A stretch of 64,000 nucleotides of DNA from Zanthoxylum bungeanum. Taxonomy: Eukaryota > Streptophyta > Magnoliopsida > Sapindales > Rutaceae. Each line of letters begins with the position of its first letter. Position 1 is the stretch's first letter. This document shows, piece after piece, positions 45,653 through 56,975 of this stretch. Below the pieces are notes generated by a model. That model was not told where the DNA came from. It saw nothing but the letters and a program-made list of their open reading frames with translations, and did no database searches. Position numbers and translations under genes: made by a program. The stretch covers positions 1 to 64,000 of the forward strand of contig SKCR01041860.1 in the NCBI GenBank assembly GCA_019454045.1, given 5' to 3'.

Positions 45653-47745
45653 TGTTGGACAGTTATGACCCATAGCGTCACTATTTGTACAGATCATGGT
45701 GTTGTTGTACAAATTAACTATGTGACAAGGAGATTGCACTATTATCATTTGTGATTAGATCACCTAGATGTATAGATGATAAGAAGGTCCCTATGATTAG
45801 TTCCCGGATTGAGATGATATGAGACAGTATCAGTCATCGAAGGATTAATCATTAAATATCCCTAGTCGTATTATTATCGAGATTGGAGATCGATAATGCG
45901 GAATAGACTAGTATTATACTTGTGCGCGTTATGTGAGATCATAACGGGATAGTTCTCATATATTTGAGTATAGGATACTCATGCAAGTGTAATAGGAGGT
46001 TGTGTTTTACCGATGGTACGGAAAATAGCTTCGCTCTAGATAGACCCCTCAGAATTCCATTGGTGGTATGACTATGTGTCTACGGAAGTCTGAAATCAGG
46101 GTAGGTGTATTTGGTCTTAACCTGAGACTTGCATCGCTAATACTTGCGACAATCGGTATGCTTTAGTTTTGGTCGTCCAGGGCTTTAACAGGTTCTGTGT
46201 ACGCCTCTGCTGGGTATAATCGAGAATCGTAGTGTATTGGGTGTGATGTCAAGACAGAAGTATCACTCCAGTCATAGTGGAGATGATGTCACGAAGGATA
46301 CGGTACTAGTGCTCTTAAGTCTGCAGTCATCGGGATATTATGACTAGGTCATGTATGTCCGATTATAGAGACTAGTTACCAGACATCCGACATGTGTTTC
46401 GTACGGGGCAGACACATTCCAGCCCCAGGCCTAGCACGTGACATCATTCGATATTGGATCGCAATACGCAATACTACGTATATACGTCTGAAATAGATTA
46501 TATATTCCAGTAAGAATATTTCTGGAGATTGGGTAGGCATGGTGCTTTCCTAGAAGCCAACCATGTCTTGTAAATCGGTAAGCACGTGGTACGAGGTACG
46601 CACGTATTCGGATAATCCGATGACCGTATTTACTGCCATTATATCCAGGGATCTCTTGGGTCGCTTCCTAAAGATTCACCGATGACAGTTGATTTAATTA
46701 GAATTAATCTGGGATTAATTAAGAGAGATAATTAATCTAGGATTAATTAAGAGAGAGAAAATTAATCTGGGATTAATTGAGGTATTATTTAATCTGGGAT
46801 TAAATGTGTTCGGAAGAGAGAGAACGGGATTAATTGGGAATTATTCGGTAAAATAAATTTAATAGTTAAATTTGATTTTTCTATTTAATTTATTCGTATG
46901 GGCTAAAATTAATATATTGGATATATTAATATGAATTGGATTTCATTACGGAATTAAGTCGGACTTTAATACGAACGAACGAATTAATTTAAATTAATTC
47001 ATAAACGACATTCGTATATATTTGCGAGGCATCGTAATTAATTATTATTTATTTTATATTTGAATTATTATGTATTATTTGCGAAGGTTAGTTAGAGGTT
47101 TAATCAATTTAATTAACCATTGAAAAGTTGGGTATTATTTAAATTAGATTAATTACGACGAACCGAGCCCGCGGCAAATGTTCGTAGAGACATTTTAAAT
47201 TTTGAATTCAAATGTGGGGCCCACTTCACATGTTACTTGGGAGGGTAGTTGGCATTTATGCCAAGCCACCCACCATCCAACTACCTTGGAATGGTTTTGG
47301 TGAAACCATTTACCCAACTACCTTGTTAGGTAAAAGGGTAAATTGGTTTTACCTAAAACTCTTCTCTCTCTCTCTCTTCACTTGTGTATGCTTCACACAA
47401 AACACACATGGAACAAATGGAAACCCTAATACTCTCTCAATCAAATGGGCGTGAATGGCCTTCATTTCTTCTCTTTGATTTTGTTGCAATTTCAAAGACT
47501 AGCACTTCATGAAATCAATTAAGGTGATAGGGAAACAACTTCAAAAGCCTGGAATCAACAAGGAATGATCTTGGAGATCTTCAACTCAAAGCTTGGAATC
47601 AACAAAGGAAGCATCTTGGATATTCTTCTTCTAAAATTTTAAAAGCTCAAATCCATTCAATGTAAGTAATTCCGCAACTTATTTTGAATTTATGAACATT
47701 TTTTCATGCTTATTAGATATTTGGCATGTTCTAGGAACACTAACA
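45653..47745 (+). mobile_element. Copia-A copy 2, 3' LTR
   Basis: 2093 bp, TGTTGGACAGTTATGACC to GGAACACTAACA. It is the most complete LTR of this family in the window and the reference for the truncated ones. It abuts Tat-G pol sequence at 47746. Confidence 0.9.
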
Positions 47746-48170
47746 GCCGCGACTTGGAAAATCCAGAAAAGTTTGTGATGAGACCTCTAGTGTTGATAAC
47801 GACAAGCAAACCTGTTTAGGAGATAGAAAGAATATTGGAAATAGAGGTTGACGATGGGAAACCCTGGTATTATGACATTCAGTGATACTTAGAACGCGGA
47901 GAACTTCGAAAGAAGCAAACAGAAAAGACAGGATAGCCATTCAGAAGTTGTCTTCTCAATACTTGAGTCTGAAGGGAGAACTATACAAGAGACAAGCGAA
48001 TGGCATTCAGCTGAAGTGTCTAAGAAAAGAAGAGGCTCAGAAGGCGATGGAAGAAGTACATGTCGGAGTATGTGGACCGCACATGAACGGATTGAACTTG
48101 TCTCGGAAGATAGTAAGACAACGTTTTTACTGGTCGACCACGGAGATGACTAGTTGAAGAGATGGCGGAT
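47746..48170 (+). pseudogene. Tat-G integrase N-terminal remnant
   Basis: Reads EVDDGKPWYYDI, then SSQYLSLKGELYKR, and EEVHVGVCGPHMNGLNLSRKI followed by YWSTTE. These motifs mark the linker and His-His part of the zinc-binding domain of Tat/gypsy integrase. The Cys-Cys half and catalytic core are missing after 48157, and stops lie upstream. The longest open part is 47882-48157. It may be the continuation of the old Tat-G element left at 27777. Confidence 0.82.
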
Positions 48171-48675
48171 CAGTGAATGACCGTTTGCCTAGATTTCCAT
48201 CCTCGATTACTTATGCTATGATATGTGATATAGTTGGAAACAAAGAAAAATTCTCTGAAAAGAAAAGGAAAAAATAGACCACATATAACCGATAAGCGTG
48301 AAGCTACCCATAGGCGAGTATTAGGACCACCATGAGGAGAAATGCTACCTTAAGGGTAGGTGTGTCGAAAAATAGAAAGAAAAGAAAGAGAAAAAGAAAA
48401 AAGAAAAAAGAAAAAAGAAAAAAGAAAGTTCAAAGTGAAAAGAAAGAAAAGAAAGAGACGAAAGAAAAAAAGAAGAAAATCATATCATGTTGAGTACGAG
48501 GAAGTAATCACAGAGTATGATCAAGAAATCTAGGTTGGTTAGACCCACTGATCCAATTCTCTGAGACAAAATCATCGAGTTGGCTTACTTAAGGATTAAG
48601 CTACGAAAGAACCTTGGCACACACACACTGGGAGTCTAGTTCATATCACTCATTCAGACGGTCGGGTTTGAGTAT
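48171..48675 (+). mobile_element. Tat-G 3' internal spacer with purine-rich tract
   Basis: Non-coding. The stretch 48368-48478 is almost pure purine on this strand (AAAGAAAAAAG words). A segment TTGGCACACACACTGGGAGTC (48616-48636) leads to the solo LTR. With the LTR removed the sequence runs on smoothly at 49872. Confidence 0.7.
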
Positions 48676-49866
48676 TATAGGACACAGAAATTGGCGATGT
48701 TGTTCTAGGCTCGCGGCCTAGTTAGGAGTATGGAATAGCCCGCGGGGGAACTAAACCGGAGAAATAACATGGAGTCGCCACCCGGTGTGAACCGGGAAAA
48801 TGATTTAAGGCTGCACTCACCCCTCGCAATGGAAGACCTCAAACCGTTGGGTTCGGAATGGTCCTTTACTTATGCCACTTGTAATGAAATGATTTATGCA
48901 ATAACTTACCGAATCTATACAACATATATATCCAAGAATAACCTAGATCTAGTTCGCATTCATGAAAGTAAATCCTACGTCTAAGTTTACATGCTTTGAA
49001 AGTAAGTTATCATAACGGCAAACATATGATGTTTGTTGCGTTTATTGAGTGGACTGTGAAGGGTTGTGGCATGAATTGAGTGGACTGTGAAGGAGAGCCG
49101 TGAATTGATTGGATTGTCAAGGTGTTGATTAGGCGTGAAGCTATATGGGTGAGTGGAGGGCTTGTGATGTGCGGTAGTGAGGGGTTTATGCGGCTAGGCA
49201 AGGATTTTTTTTTTCGTTTTTGGACGGCAATGCAAGGCTATTTCTTGTATGAATATGCATGAATTGACTAGGGTTGGATGTGTTGGTGAAGGGTTCTTTT
49301 TATAGGCAAAGGGATGGGGCTATCCTTGTTTGAGAAGGAAAGGGATTTGTGCATTAATGGAAGATATTTTTAATTAGTATTTGATTGGGAAAAATCTTTA
49401 ATTAGGGAAGTGACTTGATTTAATTTGATTTATTCTTTTTTAGTTAGGGATATAATTTGGTTTAATTAGGCAAGAGATCCATGGGATTTATTTAATTTAG
49501 GAAGAGGAATTGGCTTGATTTATGCATGTGTTTAATGTGTATTTTAGTATTTTGGATGGTGAGTGGGCGTGTGGCTTAGGGTTTCCTTGGGCGTGTAGGC
49601 TTGGTCCATTGGGTGGGCTTGGGTGTTTGGTTTAGTGATGTGTGGGCTTTTTGTGTGTCTTGCGGGGTTTTGGGCTAAAAATGTGTTTTGAAACAGAGGT
49701 CCAACAAGCGAACCCGAAGTTAATCCAGCGAATTAAATCCATCAATGTGTCAATTCTTGACTCTTTCCTTCCGACGTCCGTTTCCCACGGCTTCCATAAT
49801 TAAAGAGGTAGTGTCTCCATACGAGACTTATCATCGGGTCTTATATGCAAAAATACAGTGCCTACA
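48676..49866 (-). mobile_element. Solo Tat-G LTR, minus strand, internally shortened
   Basis: On the minus strand it reads TGTAGGCACTGTATTTTTGC to TGTCCTATA. At 1191 bp it is far shorter than the other LTRs and lacks the middle with the conserved module. Flanks AGTAT (48671-48675) and CGTAT (49867-49871) are a five-base duplication with one mismatch. No internal region adjoins it, so it is a solo LTR. The open frame 48769-48984 is a shadow. Confidence 0.8.
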
Positions 49867-49871
49867 CGTAT

Positions 49872-50097
49872 ATCAAGTACTTTGAAGGTTCTCTGGTTTC
49901 GACACGAAGCATTCTTTGAGGATGAAAATATGTTTGGCTATAGGGATTATATCGTAAGAGGAAGTATAGTATGTTGGTATGCAACATCACATCAAGAGAT
50001 CTACCTTGACCTAAAGAAAGCAGCAAAGCACATTAAAATGAACCAAGACTGGGGGCGACCAGTCTACCTTTTCTCATACAGCACGGTTCAGGAATGA
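49872..50097 (+). mobile_element. Tat-G 3' internal segment
   Basis: About 225 bases of unrecognised sequence between the solo LTR and the tandem repeats. It contains GACTGGGGGCGACCAGTCTAC, which resembles 27231-27250 in the other Tat-G fragment. An open frame of 79 codons is present but matches nothing I know. Confidence 0.6.
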
Positions 50098-50685
50098 ACC
50101 ATCACATTAGTAGTGCCTCGGGGATGAGGTTCAGTATGTCGAGAATGGCACTTCGAGGATGGAGTATGGGTCGAGGCCCACATCAGTATCAGCTCAGGGA
50201 TGAGTCCTAGTGGGCGAGGCCCACATCAGTATCAGTTTTTGGGGATGAGTCCCAGGGGTGAGGCCCACATCAGTATCAGTTTTTGGGGATGAGTCCCAGG
50301 GGTGAGGCCCACATCAGAATCAGTTTTGAAAATGGAGCAAGGGTTGAGGCCCACATCAGAATCAGTTTAGGGATGAGTCTCAGTGGCGAGGCCCACTACA
50401 TCATCAGTTTTTGGGGATGCATCCCAGGGTCGAGGCCCACATTATCAGTGGTATTGGGATGCGTCCCAAGGTCGAGGCCCACGTTGTCAGTTACAGTTCC
50501 GGGATGCGTCTTAGGGTCAAGGCCCACTGCATCATCAGTTGTAGTTCCGGGATGCATCCCAGGGTTGAGGCCCACTACATCATCAGTTTTGGGATGCGTC
50601 CTAGGGTCGAGGCCCACATTGTCAGAGGTATTGGGATGCGTCCCAGGGTCGAGGCCCACATTGTCAGTTGCAGTTCCGGGATGCG
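50098..50685 (+). repeat. Tat-G 3' tandem repeats, GGGATG-GAGGCCCAC type
   Basis: About a dozen units of roughly 44-57 bases with GGGATGAGTCCCAGGG or GGGATGCGTCCCAGGG, then TCGAGGCCCACATCAGTATC. A clean 44-base period lies at 50227-50315. It is related to 22140-22250 of the young element but far more expanded. Long open frames on both strands come from the repeat structure. Confidence 0.9.
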
Positions 50686-51313
50686 TGTTGGATTGTTCGA
50701 CTTAAATTCGTAAGCGACTTTAATAATAATGTCCCAACGACAAATTTGTTAATTCAGAATTAAACAAACCCGGGCCCGAGCGAAGATGTGTGTTGGATTG
50801 TTCGACTTAAATTCGGAATTTAAAGTGGGGCCCACCAACTTACATCAATATGTTTGACACTTGATGAAATTTTGTAAAAGGTTGAGTGTAAGTATTAGAT
50901 TACTTGTTTTTCACTCAATCAAAATCCAACACTCTTCATTATTTTATTATTTGGAATGACATATACCAAAACTTGGATTTGGTAAATGATAATTGATTTT
51001 AGAAATCAAAATACACAAAAAAAAACCTCTCTCTCTCCCTCATACATTGTCGTGATCTTCTTCCTCATCCCTTGAGATTTTTGTTTCAAAATTTCTTCAA
51101 GCTAGAACTATCAAGGATTCATTCAAGGTGTTAGGGAAACCAAACCTAGAGTTTGGAACACAAAGAAAGGCTTGGAGCTCTTCTCAAAGGATCAAAAGTT
51201 TTTAACTACATCCATCAAGGCAATCAATGTAAGTTTAATTCCGCATTCTTATTTTGATTATTCACACACCATTTCATATTAGAAGATCATTTTCATGTTC
51301 TAGGAACCCAACA
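50686..51313 (+). mobile_element. Copia-C LTR
   Basis: Starts TGTTGGATTGTTCGACTT and ends TTCTAGGAACCCAACA. The 3' third matches 14130-14446. The first 25 bases recur at 50791, giving an internal duplication of about 105 bases. The end and the GGGGCCCAC-containing middle resemble the Copia-A LTR, so the families are related. Flanks ATGCG and AAATG do not match, so it is not a clean solo LTR. Confidence 0.7.
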
Positions 51314-52700
51314 AAATGTACTCGTTGAGATATTTTTCATAATATTTATTCAGATTAAATGAGTTAATTCGAATGGTTTAATGTTTAAGGGCATTTCAGT
51401 CAATTAATAATTCATGTGTATTTGTATTTGATACAAAATTTGATTAGATATGTAGTAATTAATTATCAAATGAGATTTTGACACATGTCATTAATATATA
51501 TTTATTTTGTTATTCAATGTAAATAAAAAATACATATTTACATATAAATATATTAATTAATTATTTATATATTTAAATGTTAAATGATTAAATAATTTAA
51601 TTACATCCATAAGTCATAATTATTATGATAAATGGTTAGATATTTTTTCGTAACATGTGGCAGAATTTATTTCGACTTGTAGTTATCAAATTGAACAAGT
51701 AACTAAACTAATTATTTAATTAAATTAAATAAACCAAAATGACCAAAATGGTCCTATAGTTTCGGCCATGTGCATCCTTAGTATATAAATGAATTTGTTT
51801 CATTTTGCTTCATAAGTTAAGCTTCCAAGAACATGGAAAAAGAGAGGTTTGAGAAAAAATAAAAGTGCTAGAGCTTTTGTTGAAGATAAATTGAAATCTA
51901 AGGTATTTTTGTTACTTTCTTCAATTGGAAAACCGTTTCTATTGTTCTATCTATTTACATATGATGTAGAATTATTTTTCCCTCTCTTAAATATACGCTA
52001 AGATGGTTGGATGCTTTGAAAATGAATATATACATGTGCAGAAAGCTAGTAAGCTTAATTAGTGTAATATAAGCTTATTTTGTTAATAGATAACCAGTTG
52101 TCATTCTAGAGTGTTATGACCACTATTGTAAAACATAAAATTATTCTCGAGTAATTCATATGTTGTGGCTATGATTGTTGTAGAGATTAATTAGATTAAT
52201 GTTGAGAAAATTAGATTTTAAGCATGTAAACTTGTTTAATTTTCTGCCTATATCAGTTATGGAAAAAATGATTTTTTTGGATGAAAAATATGTTTTTGAA
52301 ATGTATTAGATGTGTATTGGGCATTAAAATATTTGACGAAAATTGTTTCGGAGTGAAAATAAGTGAAAATAGTAAAAAACGGCGTTTGTGGGTGAAATTC
52401 GGGCTTATTGGATAAAGACTGTCAAAACAGTAAATTTTTGATATTTGGATTTTGGTGGTTGGAAACTTGAAATGGCGTTCTAACGAAATACAATTTCTGA
52501 AATTTCAACTTTGCGCAATTTTCATAATTTGGACATAACTGTTTATTCCGATATCGGATAGAGGTGATTCAAGTTCCAGATGAAAGAATACTCAAAGATC
52601 TACAATTTTAAAGTTCATAGAATTTTCGAATTCTTAAGTTTTTATGACTGAAATTGATGAAAAATCTGTAAGTGTGTTATATGTAATTATTAAAGTCATT
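51314..52700. other. Unassigned LTR-like AT-rich sequence
   Basis: No open frame of note. TAGTATATAAATGAA near 51780 after AGTTTCGGCCATGTGC looks like an LTR promoter. The part 52250-52690 (CAACTTTGCGCAATTTTC, ATCGGATAGAGGTGATTC) has the feel of a gypsy LTR. It could be the 5' part of the LTR ending at 54337, split by 52700-54043. Confidence 0.4.
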
Positions 52701-54043
52701 TTCAAAAACAAACAAAAAAATAAAAAATAAATAAAATATAAAAAAATGGAAATTGTTGGTGGAGTGTTTGGTGGAGAAATTGGTGGAGTATTTGCCTATA
52801 AACACCGAGTTATAATTTGTAAATTTGTCTTGCTTTCTTTGGGGAAAACCTAAAAGAAAGTGTCTTGTATGTTTATTTAAGTTTTCTTGTATATTTTTTT
52901 TATTTATTTAATAAATTTTTGTGTGTTTTTAATTACATCATGAGTAGGTAATCTCTTTTTGCTAGAGTCTGGGGTGAAACTTTTTATATAATAATTTAGA
53001 TTTACTCCCTTACTTTAAATAATTAATTTGAATTAATTATTTACCGTCTATGTGGCCAGTTTTACATTATTGGACTTAGTTTCCGCCTATATGGTCGGTT
53101 TATATTATTTTGTTACCGCCTATATGGTAGGTTGGACTTTGAAAAAATGACATTCACCACCTATATTATCGGTTTTAATATAATTAATTTAAGAAATGAT
53201 TAATTGATAAAGGGAGTAATTTATATTTAAAGTATTAAAAGTGAAACCCCAAACTCCAGTATTTTCTTTTATTGTTGTAATTTTCTTTACTTTTTAATTT
53301 TCGGTTATATTATTTTTTTTAATTATGCATTTTGTAATTTTAGGTATGTTTTTTAACTAAACATATCATCTAGGGTTTTGATGAATACCAATATCAATGG
53401 TTTTATAAGGTGAGTTACTTTCTGTTTTGTGTGATGTTTTGGTTTATTTATTAAGTTTATTTCTTAAAGCGTCTTGTTGAATTGGCCACCAATAAGATTT
53501 ATTAGGTAAACTTAAAATGAACTTGGAAAAGGGATTTTAGGTTTAGCCATAGACTCAATAACACACGATCTCACTTTGAGGGATTTCCCTCCCGGATAGG
53601 AATATACTTGTAGGGCGGGTGTAACCACAATTGGAACTTAAACTTAATTAATTTGGAGTTTCTTAGTTAACAAAGGAATATAGTTAATTATGTAACTTTG
53701 AATAGTTTCATCTGACCATCGGAAGAGGCTTATGAATACATTCGTGTTCCAAGTTAATAAACTGGCACATTGCACTGACATAAGGTAATCAACTCATCTT
53801 TAGTAGAATATTGGTAGGATTCACAACCCTGGATATTTGTATATCATTGTGAATTTTGAAATCAACCTTAGTTTTATTTACTTGTTTGTTTTAGGTAAAT
53901 TCACCATCCAACCAACAATCAATTCGGATCATTGTAGACATTTAGTTTCAACAAATACTAGCATTAGTGATAAGTCCTCATGGGATCGATACATTTATAC
54001 TACTTGAACGATACGTGCGCTTGCGTGTGTATTAAGCCGATCA
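52700..54043 (+). mobile_element. Athila-F LTR, 5'-truncated copy
   Basis: Collinear with 56440-57886: a TATA box (CCTATAAACACC, 52796), GTAGGTAATCTC-TTGCTAG, several CCGCCTATATGG-GGT units, TAGGTAAACTTAAAATGAACT, ATAGGAATATAC-TGT-GGGCGGG, GATCGATAC-TTTATACTACTTGAACGATACG and an end GCCGATCA. The upstream half of the LTR is missing. No internal region follows it. Confidence 0.72.
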
Positions 54044-54337
54044 TAGCCCATGGACTGATCGGATACTAATGGGGCTGATCTGGGTAGTTTTGTGTGGTTT
54101 CGGTTGGTCGGTTAGGTCGTAAATCCATTTTATACTATTTTACGGAAAATAATTTTGGTAAACGTTTCGCGATATTTTCTAAATTAATTATATCGTTATT
54201 TGATATCGAATAAAATATTTTGGTGAAATATGCATGAGTTATTCATATATGATATTGAATAATATATTCGGTAAGTTAAAAAAATTTAAAGTTATGATTT
54301 CGCCCTAACCACGCTTCTGCCTTATATAACCCCAACA
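54044..54337 (+). mobile_element. Copia-E LTR 3' end
   Basis: Ends TATATAACCCCAACA and is followed by a primer site, so its last bases are an LTR terminus. Where its 5' part lies is unclear, possibly 51314-52700. Confidence 0.6.
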
Positions 54338-54340
54338 AAA

Positions 54341-54354
54341 TGATATCAGAGCAG
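54341..54354 (+). other. Copia-E primer binding site
   Basis: TGATATCAGAGCAG, one base from the usual initiator-Met site TGGTATCAGAGC, three bases after the LTR end. Confidence 0.75.
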
Positions 54355-54601
54355 GTATGATCCAACATCCAATACATTTTTCATGCTTGATATATGATAT
54401 GTGATCCAATTTCATTATTAGCATATCCATGTGAAAATAATTTAATGAATTTCTGATTGTTTGATAAATTAGGAAAATCCTCGTTAAATAAGGCATTATA
54501 GTGACTAGTATTAGAAATATTTTTTTCTTGGTTCGTCTTGTCTATACAGGTGTGAATGATTCCCGAATGCTATTACTATATCGTGCCAAATCTGTGCAGC
54601 T

Positions 54602-54785
54602 ATGGCTGATGGTAGTTCATTTGCGCCAGTAGAACTTATATGATAAGAGACAAATTCAAGTTACAGTGAATTCCTGAACGTGCAAAAGCTGTCAGGACTA
54701 GATCGGTAACTTGATTTTTTCAATGACAAGTGTAGTATTGATACACCTCATGTGACCATGCTAAATCAATCACAACGAGAAACGA
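54602..54785 (+). pseudogene. Copia-E gag start, broken
   Basis: MADGSSFAPVELI followed by a stop, then LSGLDR-like text. Position and wording fit the beginning of a copia gag about 260 bases after the primer site. It ends where Athila-F sequence begins. Nothing more of this element is seen. Confidence 0.5.
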
Positions 54786-55901
54786 TCAAGTAACATCCCC
54801 TTGTGTTTTTTGTGTTTTGTTTTGACTTAAAAAGGTGAAATTGGTAAGAGATAGCCGAGTAAGGAATTTCTACTCCTGAGACGTATCTCAAACCTATTTC
54901 GAAAGAAGTTAATTTTTGTTTATTTCCTTTTAAATTATTTAATTTGTGAATTCTCCACAATTGACTAAAATAATCTTCATATGCTCAGTTGGCAGGTATT
55001 ATCAACATACATAGTAACATACAGACATGAGCTAAAATTGAAAAGTCTGTAATATTCAGTACTCTAGTTTAATTGGAGGAAGCATCTCAAAAAGCAGTGG
55101 AGTAAAAAAAAATAAAAAAAAACATCTGAGATCTGAGTTATTAAGTCTATAAGGGTGTTTTAACACCTAGTGCCCTAAAGCCAACTGGTTTGGGAGTCAC
55201 TGGCCCAAAGCTCGTTACATGGATCAAAGATGCTGCAAACATATATATATCTGAAGTGTGAGTAATTAAGTCCGTAGGGGTGTCTTAACACCTGGTGCCC
55301 TAAAGCCAACTGGTTTGGGAGTCACCGGCCCAAAGCTCGTTACATAGATGGAAGATATTGTATATAAATAAAAATAGAGAAAAAAAAATCAGAAAAATTA
55401 CTCAATTGCTACAAAAATGTGTGAAATCTGATAAAACTTTAGGACAAAAATATTACTCTCTTATCAACTACACTTGTGACTGTTGTGGGCAAAAATGAGT
55501 TGTTAAATATTTTGTTGGCTGTGTATATGAAGAATGGTAAAAATAATTGGAGAATTTACTTATTTGGTAATTTAAAAAGAAAGAAAAGAACTAGTAATTT
55601 GGAGTAGAAGTTTCACCTGATTAGTCATTAACATCTTTATTCTCTTTTCGCTTGTCTTTTTGCTTTTGTGTGCATTAGTTTCACTACCTTTTTACTTTTG
55701 TAAAATGTTTGTGGGTATCATTGCTGTAACCCTCACGAGTCTACACTCGTCCACTAGGGACACCTAGGGGTTTAAAGGCTTGTTGCATACGCTAAATGCA
55801 ACCGTGATCCCTACGAAAGTGGCTTAGTTAATTTTAAAGACGTTTATGTTATTTATTCTATGTTTTGCTCGAGGACTAGCAAAATGTTAGGTTTGGGGGT
55901 G
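54786..55901 (+). mobile_element. Athila-F 3' internal region
   Basis: Non-coding 3' part of an Athila-like gypsy element. It holds two tandem units of about 125 bases (near 55125-55372) with CACCTGGTGCCCTAAAGCC, GGTTTGGGAGTCACCGGC and CAAAGCTCGTTACAT. It ends in a polypurine tract GTTAGGTTTGGGGGTG (55887-55901). The combination of these repeats and this tract is characteristic of Athila as I remember it. No env-like or pol frame remains. Confidence 0.7.
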
Positions 55902-56227
55902 TGATGAGTGGTAAATCTATCACTATTTCCCCTCATTGAACCTTATATTTTGTATAGTTTCTTGGGTTTTGTGAATATTTTGATGTGTTTTGTGTTATTT
56001 TGTAGATAAATAATGTTTCAGGACATTGTGGAAGTGATTTGGAGCAAAACAGGAAAAACTGGAAAAAAAGGGAAAAATCGTCATTTTAGCGTCGCGACGC
56101 TGAAGCCTTGCGCGTCGCGACGCCCAGCATGCGCCGGACTTGCTAACGTGCATCGTGGACCAATCAGAAAATTTGCTAATCTGTGCCGCTTGCTAAAATG
56201 CGCCGATCATGCTATCTTGCGCCGTGC

Positions 56228-56402
56228 CACGTGTTGCCATCACAACGGACTTGCTAAGGTGCTCCGGTGCCACGTGTCGCGATCTAACGCTGCCGACAAT
56301 CGCCATCCACAAGTCAGCGTGACGTAAGCAATGACTTCATGAACAGTGCCACGTCATCGGATAAGAATCTAAGTCGGTGAATCAGTGCGTGACACGTGTC
56401 AC
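56228..56402 (+). promoter_or_regulatory. Cluster of ACGT-core sites in Athila-F U3
   Basis: CACGTG at 56228-56233, 56271-56276 and 56393-56398, TGACGTAA at 56320-56327 and CCACGTCA at 56349-56356. The third G-box is centred in the 14-base palindrome GTGACACGTGTCAC (56389-56402). Such sites bind plant bZIP and bHLH factors, including abscisic-acid and light-response factors. Whether they act here is inference. Confidence 0.65.
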
Positions 56403-56464
56403 TGTAGCTGGCGTCGCGACGCTGAACTGTTCCAGCATCGCGACGCTGGACCCCTATCCGCGCC

Positions 56465-56472
56465 TATAAATA
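56465..56472 (+). promoter_or_regulatory. TATA box of Athila-F LTR
   Basis: CGCCTATAAATAGAGCTC, an excellent plant TATA box, 63 bases after the last ACGT palindrome and followed by a CT-rich leader (CCTTCCTCTCCC). Confidence 0.75.
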
Positions 56473-56809
56473 GAGCTCGAAATTTCAAATTTCATTGTAC
56501 CTTCCTCTCCCATTTCTTTGATGTAAATAGGGAGTTCTTCTCTCTCTAAATTTCTTTTAATTTAGTTTTGTAATTTTTAATTACGTTATGTAATAATAGT
56601 AATTTTACTTTTGAATAGTAATAGTAATTTATTTTTACCTTTTACTTTTTACATTTTTTACTATTCAATCATGAGGAGGTAACTCCATTATGCTAGGGTG
56701 AAAGGTAATTCTTTTACTATTGCTATTTAGATTAATCTCCCTTAAAAATAATATATTTACTATTTAAAATTTGACTTAATTAGGATACCGCCAGATTGGT
56801 CGGTTGGTA

Positions 56810-56975
56810 ATAAAATTCCTTTTCTGCCTTTATGGCTGGTTCATTTTGGTTCCGCCTTTATGGCTGGTTCACTTTGGTTCCGCCTTTATGGCTGGTTTAC
56901 TTTGGTTACGCCTTTATGGCTGGTTGGACTTAAATTGACTTAATCAGGTTACCGCCTATATGGCTGGTTGGTAAT
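56810..56975 (+). repeat. 28 bp tandem repeats in Athila-F LTR
   Basis: Five to six units of about 28 bases with CCGCCTTTATGGCTGGTTCA. Degenerate equivalents with CCGCCTATATGG occur in the truncated LTR near 53040-53180. Confidence 0.8.

Noticed and set aside
48769..48984. 71-codon open frame starting at ATGGAGTCGCC
   Set aside because: It is the antisense of the Tat-G LTR end and occurs in any such LTR copy by chance.
50283..50713. 140-codon open frame rich in Gly, Arg and Pro
   Set aside because: Repeat-driven frame with mirrored frames on the other strand.
51760..51920. Possible host gene promoter and first exon with a TATATAAAT box
   Set aside because: No open frame or splice-supported exon follows, and the surroundings are LTR-like.
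55125..55372. tRNA-like or small-RNA gene because of the conserved duplicate
   Set aside because: No cloverleaf, no A and B box pair I could place; it fits the Athila 3' region.
56013..56327. 104-codon cysteine-containing open frame, possible small secreted protein
   Set aside because: It lies upstream of the TATA box in the Athila LTR U3 and is made of GTCGCGACGC and TTGCTAA repeats. No signal peptide.
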